From: Thermoleophilia bacterium UBA2241
GTDB lineage: Bacteria; Actinomycetota; Thermoleophilia; UBA2241
DNA length: 64,000 nucleotides
Assembly (NCBI GenBank): GCA_002347645.1
Contig: DDYF01000042.1
Span: 99,191-163,190 of the forward strand
Reading direction: 5' to 3'
In this document: in pieces, positions 17,619 through 26,096 of the stretch
Position numbering within the stretch: the stretch's first letter is position 1
How the letters are laid out: every line of letters begins with the position of its first letter
Program-made: the position numbers and the translations under genes
The notes under the pieces: model-generated
Database searches by the model: none
The model's input: only the letters and a program-made list of their open reading frames with translations
What the model was told of the DNA's origin: nothing

Positions 17619-19150
17619 GGCGCTGCCTCCCAGCCCAGGTCGCGCAGAACGTCTCTCGCCACCTCGCAGTCGTCGAACGGCAGGCGGCGCCCGCCGACGA
17701 TCTGGCCCTGCTCGTGCCCCTTGCCCGCGATGACGACGACGTCGCCCCGGCCGGCGTCCTGCAGGGCGCGCTCGACCGCCGCCCGCCGGTCGGGCTCGAC
17801 GGCGACGTGGCCGCGCGCCACGTCGGGCACGCCGGCGACGATCTCGGCGATGATCGCACTTGGGTCTTCGCCGCGCGGGTTGTCCGAGGTCACGTAGCAG
17901 CGATCCGCGAGACGCGCCCCGATCTCCCCCATGAGCGGGCGCTTGCCGCGGTCGCGATCGCCGCCGCACCCGAAGACGACGAGCACGCGCCCCGCGGCGA
18001 CGGCGCGCGCCGCCCGGAGCGCGTTCTCGAGCGAGTCCGGGGTGTGCGAATAGTCGACCAGCACGGTGAACGGCTGCCCCGCGCGGACCGCCTCGAAGCG
18101 GCCGGGGACCCCGCGCGCGCCGGCGAGCCCCTCGCGCACCACCTCAGCCGGCAAGCCGAGAGCGAGCGCGATGGTCGCCGCGGCCAGCGCGTTCTCGACG
18201 TTGAAGCGGGCCGCGAGACCGAGGTCAACCCGGGTCTCCAGGCTCAGCCGGGGCACACGCAGCGTGAAGGCGGAGCCGTCGGCGCGCAGGTCGAGATCCT
18301 CGGCGCGCGCGCCGGCCGGCAGGCCGGCAGCGCCGGTGCCGGCCTCGACGACGCCCGCCCCGTCGGCGACCACAAAGGTCCACAGGTCGTCACCGTAGGC
18401 CGGCGCACACTCGCGCGCCAGGCGCACCCCCGACTCGTCGGCGACGTTGACGACGGCGAGACGAGGGCGCGGACCCTCCGCGGGCAGGAAGAGCATCCGC
18501 TTGGCGGCGTAGTAGCCCTCGATGTCGCGGTGGAAGTCGAGGTGATCGCGCGACAGGTTCGTGAACGCCGCCGCCGCGTACTCGATCTGCGCCGCCCGGC
18601 CGAAGACCAGGGCGTGCGACGAGACCTCCATCACGCATGCCTCGTCGCCGGCCGTCACCATGCGCCGCAGGAGAGCCTGCAGGTCGGGCGCCTCGGGCGT
18701 AGTCAGCGACGCCGGCGACTCCTCGCCGCCGACGCGCGTCCCCACGGTGCCCAGCAGGCCGGCCGAGACGCCACCGGTGGCGAAGATCGCCGCCGTGAGA
18801 TGAGCCGTGGTCGTCTTGCCGTTCGTGCCCGTGACCCCGACGACGGTCAACTCGCGCGACGGGTGCCGGTAAAAGCGCGCCGCGATGCGCGGCATCGCGG
18901 CGCGCACCGAAGGCACCACCAGCCGCGTCGCCGGTACGTCCACCTCGCGTTCGCACACGACCGCCGCCGCCCCCGCGGCGACCGCCTGCGCCGCGAAGTC
19001 GTGCCCGTCGCTGCTCGCGCCGGGCACGCAGAAGAACAGGGTGCCCGGCCCCACATCGCGTGTGTGGTAGGCGATGCTGCGGACGGGAACGGCGGGGTCG
19101 CCGCGCACCTCGGCGCCGGCGAGCCCCTCGGCCAGGCAGACGAGCTCCAT
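17615..19150 (-). CDS. murE: UDP-MurNAc-tripeptide synthetase, meso-diaminopimelate type
   Basis: 511 residues. MurE adds the third peptide residue. The P-loop GTNGKTTT is at 108-115, and the substrate-recognition motif DNPR at about 423-426 indicates meso-diaminopimelate rather than lysine. The carbamylated-lysine region and the domain 3 motif VLVDYSHTPDSLENAL are present. ATG 19150 has no clear ribosome binding site; a TTG at 19168 with GAGG ten bases upstream would add six residues and is a reasonable alternative. It lies 44 bases after ftsI and is coupled to murF. Confidence 0.94.
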   Translation of the reverse strand: MELVCLAEGLAGAEVRGDPAVPVRSIAYHTRDVGPGTLFFCVPGASSDGHDFAAQAVAAGAAAVVCEREVDVPATRLVVPSVRAAMPRIAARFYRHPSRELTVVGVTGTNGKTTTAHLTAAIFATGGVSAGLLGTVGTRVGGEESPASLTTPEAPDLQALLRRMVTAGDEACVMEVSSHALVFGRAAQIEYAAAAFTNLSRDHLDFHRDIEGYYAAKRMLFLPAEGPRPRLAVVNVADESGVRLARECAPAYGDDLWTFVVADGAGVVEAGTGAAGLPAGARAEDLDLRADGSAFTLRVPRLSLETRVDLGLAARFNVENALAAATIALALGLPAEVVREGLAGARGVPGRFEAVRAGQPFTVLVDYSHTPDSLENALRAARAVAAGRVLVVFGCGGDRDRGKRPLMGEIGARLADRCYVTSDNPRGEDPSAIIAEIVAGVPDVARGHVAVEPDRRAAVERALQDAGRGDVVVIAGKGHEQGQIVGGRRLPFDDCEVARDVLRDLGWEAAP

Positions 19151-19194
19151 GCAGGAGGATTCTACCAAAGCGGTCCGGCCTCAGCCGAAGCGCG

Positions 19195-20919
19195 TCAGGG
19201 GGCGATCTCGAGGTGGGTGAGGGCGAAGGCGGCGATCTGCCTCACCGCCGGCGCCGCCACCACGCCGCCCCAGATCGGATGCGGCTCGTCGATCGATACG
19301 AGCACGACGAGCTTGGGGTGATCGGCCGGCATCACCCCGACGAACGAGGCGACGTAGGCGTACTTCGAGTAGCCGCTGCCGTCGGCCAGCGGCTTCTGCG
19401 CGGTGCCCGTCTTGCCGGCCACCTTATAGCCGGCGATCCTCGCCTCGGTCCCCGTGCCCTCGTCGACCGCGTCGGTGAGCATGCTCAGCATCTGGCGCGC
19501 GACCTTCGCGGTGACGACACGGCGACGCTTGGCCCTCGGCAGGACGTCGTCGTCGATCTGCGCCGTCAGGTGTGGCTGGACCCACATGCCCCTGTTCGCC
19601 AGCACGCCGAACGCGACGGCCATCTGCAGCGGCGTGACGGCGATGCCCTGGCCCAGCGGGAGGTTGCCGATCGTCGACCCTGACCATTCGCGCGGGACGA
19701 TGCCGGCGACCTCCCCGGGGAAGTCGATGCCGGTGGGCTTGCCGAAGCCGAACTTGTCGACCCACTTGAGCAGACGCGTCTTGCCCATGTCGAGGCCGAG
19801 GGTCACGGCGCCGACGTTCGACGAGTGGACGAGGATGTCGCGCGTGGTGTACGTGACGCTGCCGCGCGCATGCGCCTCGTGGATCTCGCGGTCGGCGACC
19901 TTGATGGTCGGCGCAAGGTGGTACTTCGTGCGCGGCGTCGTCAGGCCGTCACTGAGCGCCCCCGAGATGGTCACTGCCTTGAAGATCGATCCCGGCTCGT
20001 AGGCGTCGGTGACGGGGCGATTTCGCTCGTACGCCGGCTCGGCACCGTAGACGTTGTCCTCGACGAGGGGGTAGTTCGCCATGGCGAGGACCTCGCCCGT
20101 GCGCGGGTCGAGCACCACGGCCATCCCCGCCTTGGCGGCGAACCCGGTCACCGTTCGCCGCAGCACCTGCTCGGCCTCGTACTGGATGTCGGCGTCGATG
20201 GTCAGGCGCAGGCTGGACCCTGCAGCCGACTTCTTCGTCTCGAGGACCCTGATCGTCCGGCCCTCGGTGTCACGGACGACCGTCTCGCTGCCGTCGCCGC
20301 CGCGCAGGGTCGCCTCGTACTGCTTCTCGACGCCCGCAAGGCCGACGTTGTCGATGCCCGCATAGCCGATCACCTGGGCGGCCACGCCCTTCAGAGGATA
20401 GACGCGCTTCTCCTCCGCGTAGCTGCCGACCCCGGGGATGTCGAGCTTGACCGCCCGCGCGGCTCGCGCCGGGTCGACCTTGCGCGCGATGAAGCAGAAC
20501 CCGCTGCCCTTGTCGGACAGCTCTTCGACGATGCGCCGCTGCTCCGGGCGGGAGCGGATCTTCAACACCCGGCACAGGTCGCCGGCCACCTCGTAGGGGT
20601 CGTCGACGAGGTAGGGGGTCGCGTACACGGTCTCACGCTGCTCGCCGACGGCGAGCTCCTTGCCGTCGCGGTCGTAGATGGCCCCGCGGTGCGCGGGGAG
20701 CGTGTGCGTGCTCTGCTGCTGGCCGGCCGCGATGCTGGTCAGGTCGCCGGCAGACGAGGCGAGGGCGATGGCGCGCCCGCCGACCAGCAGGAAGGCCACG
20801 ACGGCGAGGACGCGCAGGAGGCGGATGCGGCCGTCACCGCGGGCGACCGGCCGACGTCCGCTGCGGCGCTTCGCACCACTCCGGGCGGCGGCCCGTCGCC
20901 CTCCGGCCCGGCTCTTCAT
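19195..20919 (-). CDS. ftsI: Septal peptidoglycan transpeptidase FtsI (PBP3)
   Basis: 574 residues, a class B penicillin-binding protein that cross-links septal peptidoglycan. It has a basic cytoplasmic tail, one membrane anchor (about residues 33-55), a non-catalytic pedestal beginning at HRGAIYDRDGKELA, and a transpeptidase domain with all three motifs: catalytic SIFK at 311-314, SSN at 366-368 and KTG at 503-505. There are no PASTA domains. ATG 20919 overlaps the upstream stop as TGATG, so translation is coupled with the ftsL-like gene. Confidence 0.95.
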   Translation of the reverse strand: MKSRAGGRRAAARSGAKRRSGRRPVARGDGRIRLLRVLAVVAFLLVGGRAIALASSAGDLTSIAAGQQQSTHTLPAHRGAIYDRDGKELAVGEQRETVYATPYLVDDPYEVAGDLCRVLKIRSRPEQRRIVEELSDKGSGFCFIARKVDPARAARAVKLDIPGVGSYAEEKRVYPLKGVAAQVIGYAGIDNVGLAGVEKQYEATLRGGDGSETVVRDTEGRTIRVLETKKSAAGSSLRLTIDADIQYEAEQVLRRTVTGFAAKAGMAVVLDPRTGEVLAMANYPLVEDNVYGAEPAYERNRPVTDAYEPGSIFKAVTISGALSDGLTTPRTKYHLAPTIKVADREIHEAHARGSVTYTTRDILVHSSNVGAVTLGLDMGKTRLLKWVDKFGFGKPTGIDFPGEVAGIVPREWSGSTIGNLPLGQGIAVTPLQMAVAFGVLANRGMWVQPHLTAQIDDDVLPRAKRRRVVTAKVARQMLSMLTDAVDEGTGTEARIAGYKVAGKTGTAQKPLADGSGYSKYAYVASFVGVMPADHPKLVVLVSIDEPHPIWGGVVAAPAVRQIAAFALTHLEIAP

Positions 20920-21332
20920 CAGTGTCCCGGGTCTCCCGGCGCGGTGGAGGGCGCGGTCGCGACCTCCAGATAGACGGGCCGGCCGGCCGGGACGAGCCCG
21001 AGCTGGCTCTGGGCGATGGAGCGGATCCTGGAGCTGGAGCTGAGACGCGTGACCTCGGCCTGAAGGTCCGCGTTCTCGGCCTGCAAGGCGCGATACTCCG
21101 TCTGGACCCTGTCGGTCTGAAGGCTCTTCTGCACGACGGCGAAGCTCAGCGCGACGCGCCCGACCCCCAGAACGGCGAGGCAGACCACGAAGACGAAGAA
21201 CATGCGCGCGACGCGCACGCGGAGCGCCGACGGCGCCTGCGAGGCGCGCCGCACCGGCGCCTGCGGCCGCGCGACGCGCGGCCGGTGCTCAGGGCGCGGC
21301 GCCGTCCGCGGCGCCACTGCCGAACGTGCCAC
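20919..21332 (-). CDS. ftsL: FtsL-like division protein
   Basis: 137 residues. A basic, Pro-rich cytoplasmic stretch is followed by one membrane helix (ARMFFVFVVCLAVLGVGRVA) and a periplasmic leucine-zipper coiled coil (YRALQAENADLQAEVTRL). This is the topology of FtsL/DivIC proteins, which link FtsQ to FtsW-FtsI. The position between rsmH and ftsI supports FtsL; sequence conservation in this family is low, so the name rests on topology and place. GTG 21332 has AGGAGG seven bases upstream. A longer frame to 21470 would overlap rsmH. Confidence 0.85.
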   Translation of the reverse strand: MARSAVAPRTAPRPEHRPRVARPQAPVRRASQAPSALRVRVARMFFVFVVCLAVLGVGRVALSFAVVQKSLQTDRVQTEYRALQAENADLQAEVTRLSSSSRIRSIAQSQLGLVPAGRPVYLEVATAPSTAPGDPGH

Positions 21333-21343
21333 CCGCCCGCCTC

Positions 21344-22270
21344 CTACAGCCTGACCGCGACGCGCAGCTTGGCCGCCTTGCTGCGCGGGTTCGCGTCGAT
21401 CTCCTGCACGCGCGGGACGACCGGGCGCCGTGTCAGCACCCGCATGGTCGGCTCGTGGCCGCAGACGCACTGCGGCAGCCCCGGAGGGCAGATACAGCCC
21501 GCGGCATGGCCGCGGAAGAACTCCTTGACCATGCGGTCCTCGAGCGAGTGGAAGCTCATCACGGCGAGACGCCCACCCGGCCTCAGCACGCGATAGGCCT
21601 CTTCGAGTCCGCGAGCCAGCGACTCGAGCTCGTCGTTGACGACGATGCGCAGGGCCTGGAACACCCGGCGCGACGGATTGCCGGCGGCGAAGCGCGCCGG
21701 CGTCGGGATCGTGCGTTTGACGATCTCGACGAGCTCGCCGGTCGTCTCCAGCGGCTTCTTCTCGCGCGCGGCGCCGATACCGCGGGCGATGTTCTTGGCA
21801 TAGCGCTCCTCGCCGTAGCGGCGGAACACGTCGGTGAGCTCGTCGACGCCCAGCGTGTTGACGAGGTCGGCCGCGGTCAGCGGCAATTCAGGGTCCATGC
21901 GCATGTCGAGCGGGGCGTCGTAGGCGTACGAGAAGCCCCGCTCGCGGCGGTCCAACTGCATCGAGGAGACGCCGAGGTCCATGTAGATCATGTCGGCTGA
22001 GGCGTCGCGGATGCGCGCCAGCACGTCGGCGAAGTTGCCGTGGTACAGGCGGGTCTCGCACGGGGCCGCGCGCTCCACGTCGCGGTAGTACTCGGCGACG
22101 TGCGGGTCGCGGTCGCAGGCGAGCAGCAGGCCGTCGGCGCCGAGGCGCGCGGCGACCGCCTCGGCGTGCCCGCCGGCGCCGAACGTGCAGTCGATCGCCA
22201 CCTCACCGGCCTCGGGCCTGAGGAGCTCGATCAGCTCCTCCAGCAGGACCGGCGTGTGCGCGAGCACCAT
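21344..22270 (-). CDS. rsmH: 16S rRNA (cytosine1402-N4)-methyltransferase
   Basis: 308 residues. RsmH (MraW) methylates N4 of C1402 in 16S rRNA using S-adenosylmethionine. The N-terminus is HTPVLLEELIELL, the SAM loop is CTFGAGGHAEAVAARL (from residue 28), and the family motifs YMDLGVSSMQLDRRERGFSY and FHSLEDRMVKEFF are intact. The start is ATG 22270, 10 bases after the mraZ stop. It is the second gene of the dcw transcript. Confidence 0.96.
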   Translation of the reverse strand: MVLAHTPVLLEELIELLRPEAGEVAIDCTFGAGGHAEAVAARLGADGLLLACDRDPHVAEYYRDVERAAPCETRLYHGNFADVLARIRDASADMIYMDLGVSSMQLDRRERGFSYAYDAPLDMRMDPELPLTAADLVNTLGVDELTDVFRRYGEERYAKNIARGIGAAREKKPLETTGELVEIVKRTIPTPARFAAGNPSRRVFQALRIVVNDELESLARGLEEAYRVLRPGGRLAVMSFHSLEDRMVKEFFRGHAAGCICPPGLPQCVCGHEPTMRVLTRRPVVPRVQEIDANPRSKAAKLRVAVRL

Positions 22271-22280
22271 CTCGTACTCG

Positions 22281-22727
22281 CTAAGTCGCAAGCTCGTCTG
22301 CGGTAGCATCGGCCCCCTCCTCCAGGTGAGCCAGGTACTCGGCCCATGAGGCCCTGTCCCAGATCTCGATCTGGTCCTGGACCCCGATGACGGTCGTCTC
22401 CCGGGTGATGCCGGCGAAGTCGAGCAGACGGGCGGGCAGCGTCACGCGCCCCTGCCCGTCGAGCTGTTCGAAGATGGCCGCGCCGGCGGTGAACCGGCGC
22501 AGCGCGCGCGCCTTGCTGCTGCGCGGCGACGTCCCGCGCATCTGCTCGTCGAGGTACTGCGCGAAGCCCTCGGGGGTGAAACCGGCCAGGCAACCCTCGT
22601 GGCCGTGGGTCACGTAGATGCCCTCGGAGAACGCGGGACGCAGGCGCGCCGGCACCGCGATGCGGTTCTTCGCATCGAGGGTGCACTCGTACTCCCCCAC
22701 CAGGACCGGCCGCTGCATGCGCGCCAC
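22281..22727 (-). CDS. mraZ: Transcriptional regulator MraZ
   Basis: 148 residues from GTG 22727, or 145 from ATG 22718. MraZ is a double AbrB-like swapped-hairpin DNA-binding protein that regulates its own dcw operon. Both DxxxR half-motifs are visible: LDAKNRIAVPARLR and LDGQGRVTLPARL. A GGAGGAG lies nine bases before the GTG. Five CACT/AGTG boxes, three in exact 10-base register, lie directly upstream and are likely its operator. It is the first gene of the cell-wall cluster, which reads on to ftsZ. Confidence 0.93.
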   Translation of the reverse strand: MARMQRPVLVGEYECTLDAKNRIAVPARLRPAFSEGIYVTHGHEGCLAGFTPEGFAQYLDEQMRGTSPRSSKARALRRFTAGAAIFEQLDGQGRVTLPARLLDFAGITRETTVIGVQDQIEIWDRASWAEYLAHLEEGADATADELAT

Positions 22728-22754
22728 ATTACCCCACTCCTCCCCACTTTGCAA
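22726..22754 (-). promoter_or_regulatory. Candidate dcw promoter overlapping the mraZ start
   Basis: Minus-strand TTGCAA (22749-22754) and TAATGT (22726-22731) are spaced by 17 bases. If used, transcription would begin at about 22719-22718, the ATG of mraZ, giving a leaderless mRNA. An alternative reading is that transcription begins farther upstream and the GGAGGAG before GTG 22727 is used as a normal ribosome binding site. The operator boxes fall inside this promoter. Confidence 0.4.
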
Positions 22755-22779
22755 CACTTCAATACACACTCGCTCCACT
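22735..22779 (-). promoter_or_regulatory. Probable MraZ operator repeats
   Basis: On the minus strand AGTG boxes occur at plus coordinates 22776-22779, 22767-22770, 22755-22758, 22745-22748 and 22735-22738. The last three are spaced exactly 10 bases, and two of them extend to AGTGGGG. MraZ proteins of other bacteria bind series of G-rich direct repeats (TGGGN or AAAGTG types) with about 10-base period just ahead of mraZ, so autoregulation is the likely role. Confidence 0.65.
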
Positions 22780-22956
22780 TCGAGTCCTGAAGGGACGACG
22801 GGGACGCGGAGCGCGGGCGGGGCGGCGCAAGGGCGGTCCGACCGTCGTGCCGGCCGCGCGCCAAGGCCGGGACGGCCGGACTCGCAGGTGAGCTTGTGGG
22901 TGTGAGTGGGCGGGGGTGCCGGGGGTGTGCTACCGGGGTGCCCCCGGCCGTCCGGG

Positions 22957-23520
22957 CTACCGCGGCGGGACGGTCAGCTTCTGCCCGGGCTGCAGTGTGG
23001 TCAGGTCCTTGTCGGCGTTGAGCTCCTCGATCGCCGTGACCGTCGTGTCGAACCGGGCGGCGATACCCGACAGTGTGTCGCCCGGCTTCACGGTGTAGGT
23101 CCTGGTGCCCCCAGGCGTGGCCGACTCGGTGGCCTTCGGCGTGCTCGTCGGCTTCGCCGGCTTGGAGGCCTTCGGCGACGCCTTCGCCGTCGGCTTGGCC
23201 GGTCCGTCGGCCGGTGCGCCGCCGCCCACGACGCCAGACTGGAAGGCGAGCGAGACGACGACGATGACCGCGACGAGAAAGGCGACCGGCGCCGCGATAC
23301 GCGCCCAAGCTTGCGCCGACCGCGACGGCGCCGAGAGTCGCGGACGGGTACGGCGTGGGGGTGGTCCGGGGACCGGCGCGGCCGGCGGCGGCTCCTCCCC
23401 GCGCGCCAGGGCCTCGAGCCGCTCGAGCGAACGGAGCGCCTCCTCCGGGTCGCCCGCGCCGGGCTCGGGCGTTTCTCCGGGCCCTCGTGCCCCGCGTCGG
23501 CTGTCGTCCCGGTCTGTCAT
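22957..23520 (-). CDS. Membrane-anchored LysM protein
   Basis: 187 residues. The N-terminal half is a cytoplasmic, Arg/Pro-rich region, one membrane helix follows (VAFLVAVIVVVSLAFQSGV, about 78-96), then an Ala/Lys/Pro/Thr-rich spacer, and the last 45 residues are a LysM domain (TYTVKPGDTLSGIAARF to LQPGQKLTVPPR). LysM binds N-acetylglucosamine polymers, so the domain should contact peptidoglycan outside the membrane. ATG 23520 overlaps the pyrF stop as ATGA. No catalytic domain is attached. It lies upstream of the mraZ promoter region and reads toward it. Confidence 0.85.
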   Translation of the reverse strand: MTDRDDSRRGARGPGETPEPGAGDPEEALRSLERLEALARGEEPPPAAPVPGPPPRRTRPRLSAPSRSAQAWARIAAPVAFLVAVIVVVSLAFQSGVVGGGAPADGPAKPTAKASPKASKPAKPTSTPKATESATPGGTRTYTVKPGDTLSGIAARFDTTVTAIEELNADKDLTTLQPGQKLTVPPR

Positions 23521-24428
23521 GCCGGCGGCCCCAGCTCCCGGCGCAGCGCCTCGGCCCCTTCCGCGGCTGCGCGCTGGAAGTCGCTCTGGCCCTGCTGCCA
23601 TGCGTAGATGATCGAGCGCGACGCGTTGACCACGAGTCCGCCCGCGTCGCCCACCTTCAGTTCGCCCAGCGTGTCGGTACCTCCTCCCTGGGCGCCGACA
23701 CCGGGGACCAGGAGGAAGGCGCGCGGCAGCGCGGCGCGGACCGCGCGCAGTGCCGCCGGCGCGGTGGCGCCCACAACGGCGCCGACGTCGCTGTACCCCC
23801 GGGCGCCGACGTGCGCCGCGCCCAGGCGGGCGACGACGTCGGCGACGTGCAGGTACAACGGCCTCCCTTCCACCTCGAGCTCCTGGAGCATGGCGGCGCC
23901 CGGGTTGCTGGTGCGCACCAGGACGAACACGCCGCGACCCTCGGCGCACGCGTCGACGAACGGCGCCAGGGCGTCGTCCCCCAGGTATGGGTTGACCGTC
24001 ACCGCGTCGGCGCCGGCGCCGGCGACCGGCGCCGCGAACCCCGGCGCCCCGCCGAAGGCGGCGCGCCGGTAGGCGGCGCCGGTCGAGGCGATGTCGCCGC
24101 GCTTGACGTCGAGGATCACCGGGAGACCGTGTGCGTGAGCGCAGGCGACCGTCTCGGTAAGGGCGCGCCAGCCCGCGGCGCCGTACTGCTCGAAGAACGC
24201 GGCCTGCGGCTTGACGCAAGCGGCGGCGGGCGCGACCGCCTCGATCACTCCGGCGCAGAACTCGGCGAAGCAGGCGGCGACCGCCTCGTCCTCGTCCACT
24301 GTCGCCGAGGGCCGATGCTTCTCCAGCAGGGCGGGCGGCATGCGCTCGAGGGCCGGGTCGAGCCCCACGCACACCAGGCTGCGCCGGTCGATGACGGAGG
24401 CCGCGAGCCTGTCCGAGAAGTGTTCCAC
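23517..24428 (-). CDS. pyrF: Orotidine 5'-phosphate decarboxylase, type 2
   Basis: 303 residues. PyrF converts OMP to UMP, the last step of pyrimidine synthesis. The catalytic DVKRGDI block lies at 107-113, with the Asp-Lys pair at 107 and 109. The longer length and the N-terminal VCVGLDPALERMP place it in the type 2 subfamily common in Actinobacteria. GTG 24428 has AAAGGA seven bases upstream. It is coupled to the LysM gene; other pyr genes are not in the window. Confidence 0.94.
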   Translation of the reverse strand: MEHFSDRLAASVIDRRSLVCVGLDPALERMPPALLEKHRPSATVDEDEAVAACFAEFCAGVIEAVAPAAACVKPQAAFFEQYGAAGWRALTETVACAHAHGLPVILDVKRGDIASTGAAYRRAAFGGAPGFAAPVAGAGADAVTVNPYLGDDALAPFVDACAEGRGVFVLVRTSNPGAAMLQELEVEGRPLYLHVADVVARLGAAHVGARGYSDVGAVVGATAPAALRAVRAALPRAFLLVPGVGAQGGGTDTLGELKVGDAGGLVVNASRSIIYAWQQGQSDFQRAAAEGAEALRRELGPPA

Positions 24429-24505
24429 GCGAGGTCCTTTCCACGGGCGCCGTCGTTTCGCGGCGCGCGTCTTCGCCGCAGGACTATCGCATCGCGTGGT
24501 ACGGG

Positions 24506-25117
24506 TCAAGCGCCGGCATCGGCCTTCTGCCGCGCCTGGAACTGGCGCACGTTGCGCCGGATGGTGTCGAGCTTGGCGCGCACCGCGTCGGCGGCGGCGT
24601 CCGGCGGCGGGTCCTCGCCGGCCAGGCGCTCGGACTCGGCCTGCATCTGCCGCAGCACGTCCATCAACTCGTCGTCGCCCATGTGCGACAGCTGGTTCAG
24701 GTCCCACTTCATCGCCCTGCTCGACGTCTCGTGGACGGCGTCGAGCTTGCCGCGCACCACCGGGTTGAACACGGCGCCCGGGTCGACCTGCGCCGTGATC
24801 TCGTCGACGTCGCGGATGATGTCCTCGATGCTCGCGTCGCCCCTGGGGACGATCTTGATACGGCCGTCGTCCTCTTCCACCACCCGGTCGATGGAGAGGT
24901 AGGCCCGGAGAAAGCCTTCCGTGAAGGCCACCGGTACCACGACCGCGTAGGCGATGACCTGCAGCACCTCCGCCGCGAACTGCGTGAAGGTGCCCGTGTG
25001 CAGGTAGCTGTCCTCGATCAGTCCGAGGAGCATGGACTTCAGGTACGGATCGGCGGGCGCGTCGCGCGACCGGCCGCGCGGGTCCTGCGCCCGTCTGTGC
25101 TGCTGCTCAGTCGCCAT
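24506..25117 (-). CDS. Conserved-looking protein of unknown function
   Basis: 203 residues; I do not recognise the family. A central hydrophobic segment (EVLQVIAYAVVVPVAFTEGF, about 49-68) could be membrane-associated, and the remainder is acidic and helical with DIIRDVDEITAQVDPGAVF and a C-terminal coiled-coil-like stretch (AVRAKLDTIRRNVRQFQARQ). The ATG at 25117 has no visible ribosome binding site. It sits between enoyl-CoA hydratase and pyrF on the same strand without overlap. Codon use matches its neighbours, so it is likely a real native gene. Confidence 0.6.
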   Translation of the reverse strand: MATEQQHRRAQDPRGRSRDAPADPYLKSMLLGLIEDSYLHTGTFTQFAAEVLQVIAYAVVVPVAFTEGFLRAYLSIDRVVEEDDGRIKIVPRGDASIEDIIRDVDEITAQVDPGAVFNPVVRGKLDAVHETSSRAMKWDLNQLSHMGDDELMDVLRQMQAESERLAGEDPPPDAAADAVRAKLDTIRRNVRQFQARQKADAGA

Positions 25118-25186
25118 ACCAAAGTCATCGGCATGGCCGCGGTCTCTCTTGAAGACGCGGGCGTGCTCGCGCGCCCGACCTTCTCG

Positions 25187-25960
25187 CTACTCTCCCGTGA
25201 ACCGCGGCGCGCGCTTCTCGAGAAAGGCGGCCATGCCCTCCTTCTGATCGGCGCTCGCGAAGCAGAGGGCGAACAGGTCGCGCTCGATCACCTGGCCGTT
25301 GGCGATGTCCACGTCGAGGCCGGCGAGCAGGGCGCGCTTACAGGAGCGCATCGCCAGCGGGCTCTTGGCGGCGAGGTCGGCGGCGAGCTTGAGCGCCTCG
25401 GCCTTCAGCTCCTGCCTGGGGTGGACGGCCGTGACGAGACCGATGCGCAGCGCCTCGTCGGCGCGGATCTGGCGCCCGCTGAGGACGAGGAAGCTCGCCC
25501 AGCTCGGCCCGACGATGCGCGTCAGGCGCTGCGTGCCGCCGAAGCCCGGGGTGATGCCGAGCCCGATCTCGGGCTGGCCGAACCGGGCCGTCTCGGCGGC
25601 GAGACGGAGGTCGCAGGCGAGGGCCAGCTCGCAGCCGCCGCCGAGGGCGAAGCCGTTCACGGCGGCGATCCACGGCTGCGGCGCCGCCTCGATGGCGCTC
25701 ATGACCGCCTGGCCGAGCTCCGAGAAGCGCCGCGCCTGCTCGGCGCCCATGTCCTTCATGGCGGCGATATCGGCGCCGGCGACGAAGGCCTTGTCCCCGC
25801 CGCCCGTCAGGACGACGGCGCGCACGGATCCGTCGGCGCCGAGCTCGCACGCGGCGGCCAGAAGCGCCGCGTTGGTCTCAGCGTTGAGCGCGTTGAGCGC
25901 CTCGGGGCGGTCGACCGTCACGACGGCGACGCCGCCGTCCCGTTCCACGTTCACGGCCAC
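25187..25960 (-). CDS. Enoyl-CoA hydratase/isomerase family protein
   Basis: 257 residues, a crotonase-fold enzyme expected to hydrate trans-2-enoyl-CoA. The oxyanion-hole motif FVAGADIAAMKDM and both conserved glutamate positions (GGGCELALACD and PEIGLGITPGFGGTQRL) are present, as in true hydratases. GTG 25960 is preceded by AGGAGGG with suitable spacing. It stands alone, without other beta-oxidation genes, so the physiological substrate cannot be given. Confidence 0.9.
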   Translation of the reverse strand: MAVNVERDGGVAVVTVDRPEALNALNAETNAALLAAACELGADGSVRAVVLTGGGDKAFVAGADIAAMKDMGAEQARRFSELGQAVMSAIEAAPQPWIAAVNGFALGGGCELALACDLRLAAETARFGQPEIGLGITPGFGGTQRLTRIVGPSWASFLVLSGRQIRADEALRIGLVTAVHPRQELKAEALKLAADLAAKSPLAMRSCKRALLAGLDVDIANGQVIERDLFALCFASADQKEGMAAFLEKRAPRFTGE

Positions 25961-26040
25961 GGATGACCCTCCTTCGCGGTCGGTGAGGTTCCCTGCTCTC
26001 ACTCTATCGCAGAGTGTGAGCGCAGCGCGCGGCGAAGCCG

Positions 26041-26096
26041 CTCACGCGCGCGCGGCGCAGCGGCGCCTCTCACGCGCGCAGGCGGCGCAGCGGCGC
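26041..26096. repeat. Tandem duplication across the helicase stop codon
   Basis: Two near-identical copies, 26041-26066 and 26069-26096, differ by a two-base change/insertion. The right copy encodes the last residues and stop of the UvrD-like helicase (minus strand); the left copy repeats that sequence just beyond the stop. It looks like a small local duplication. Confidence 0.7.
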
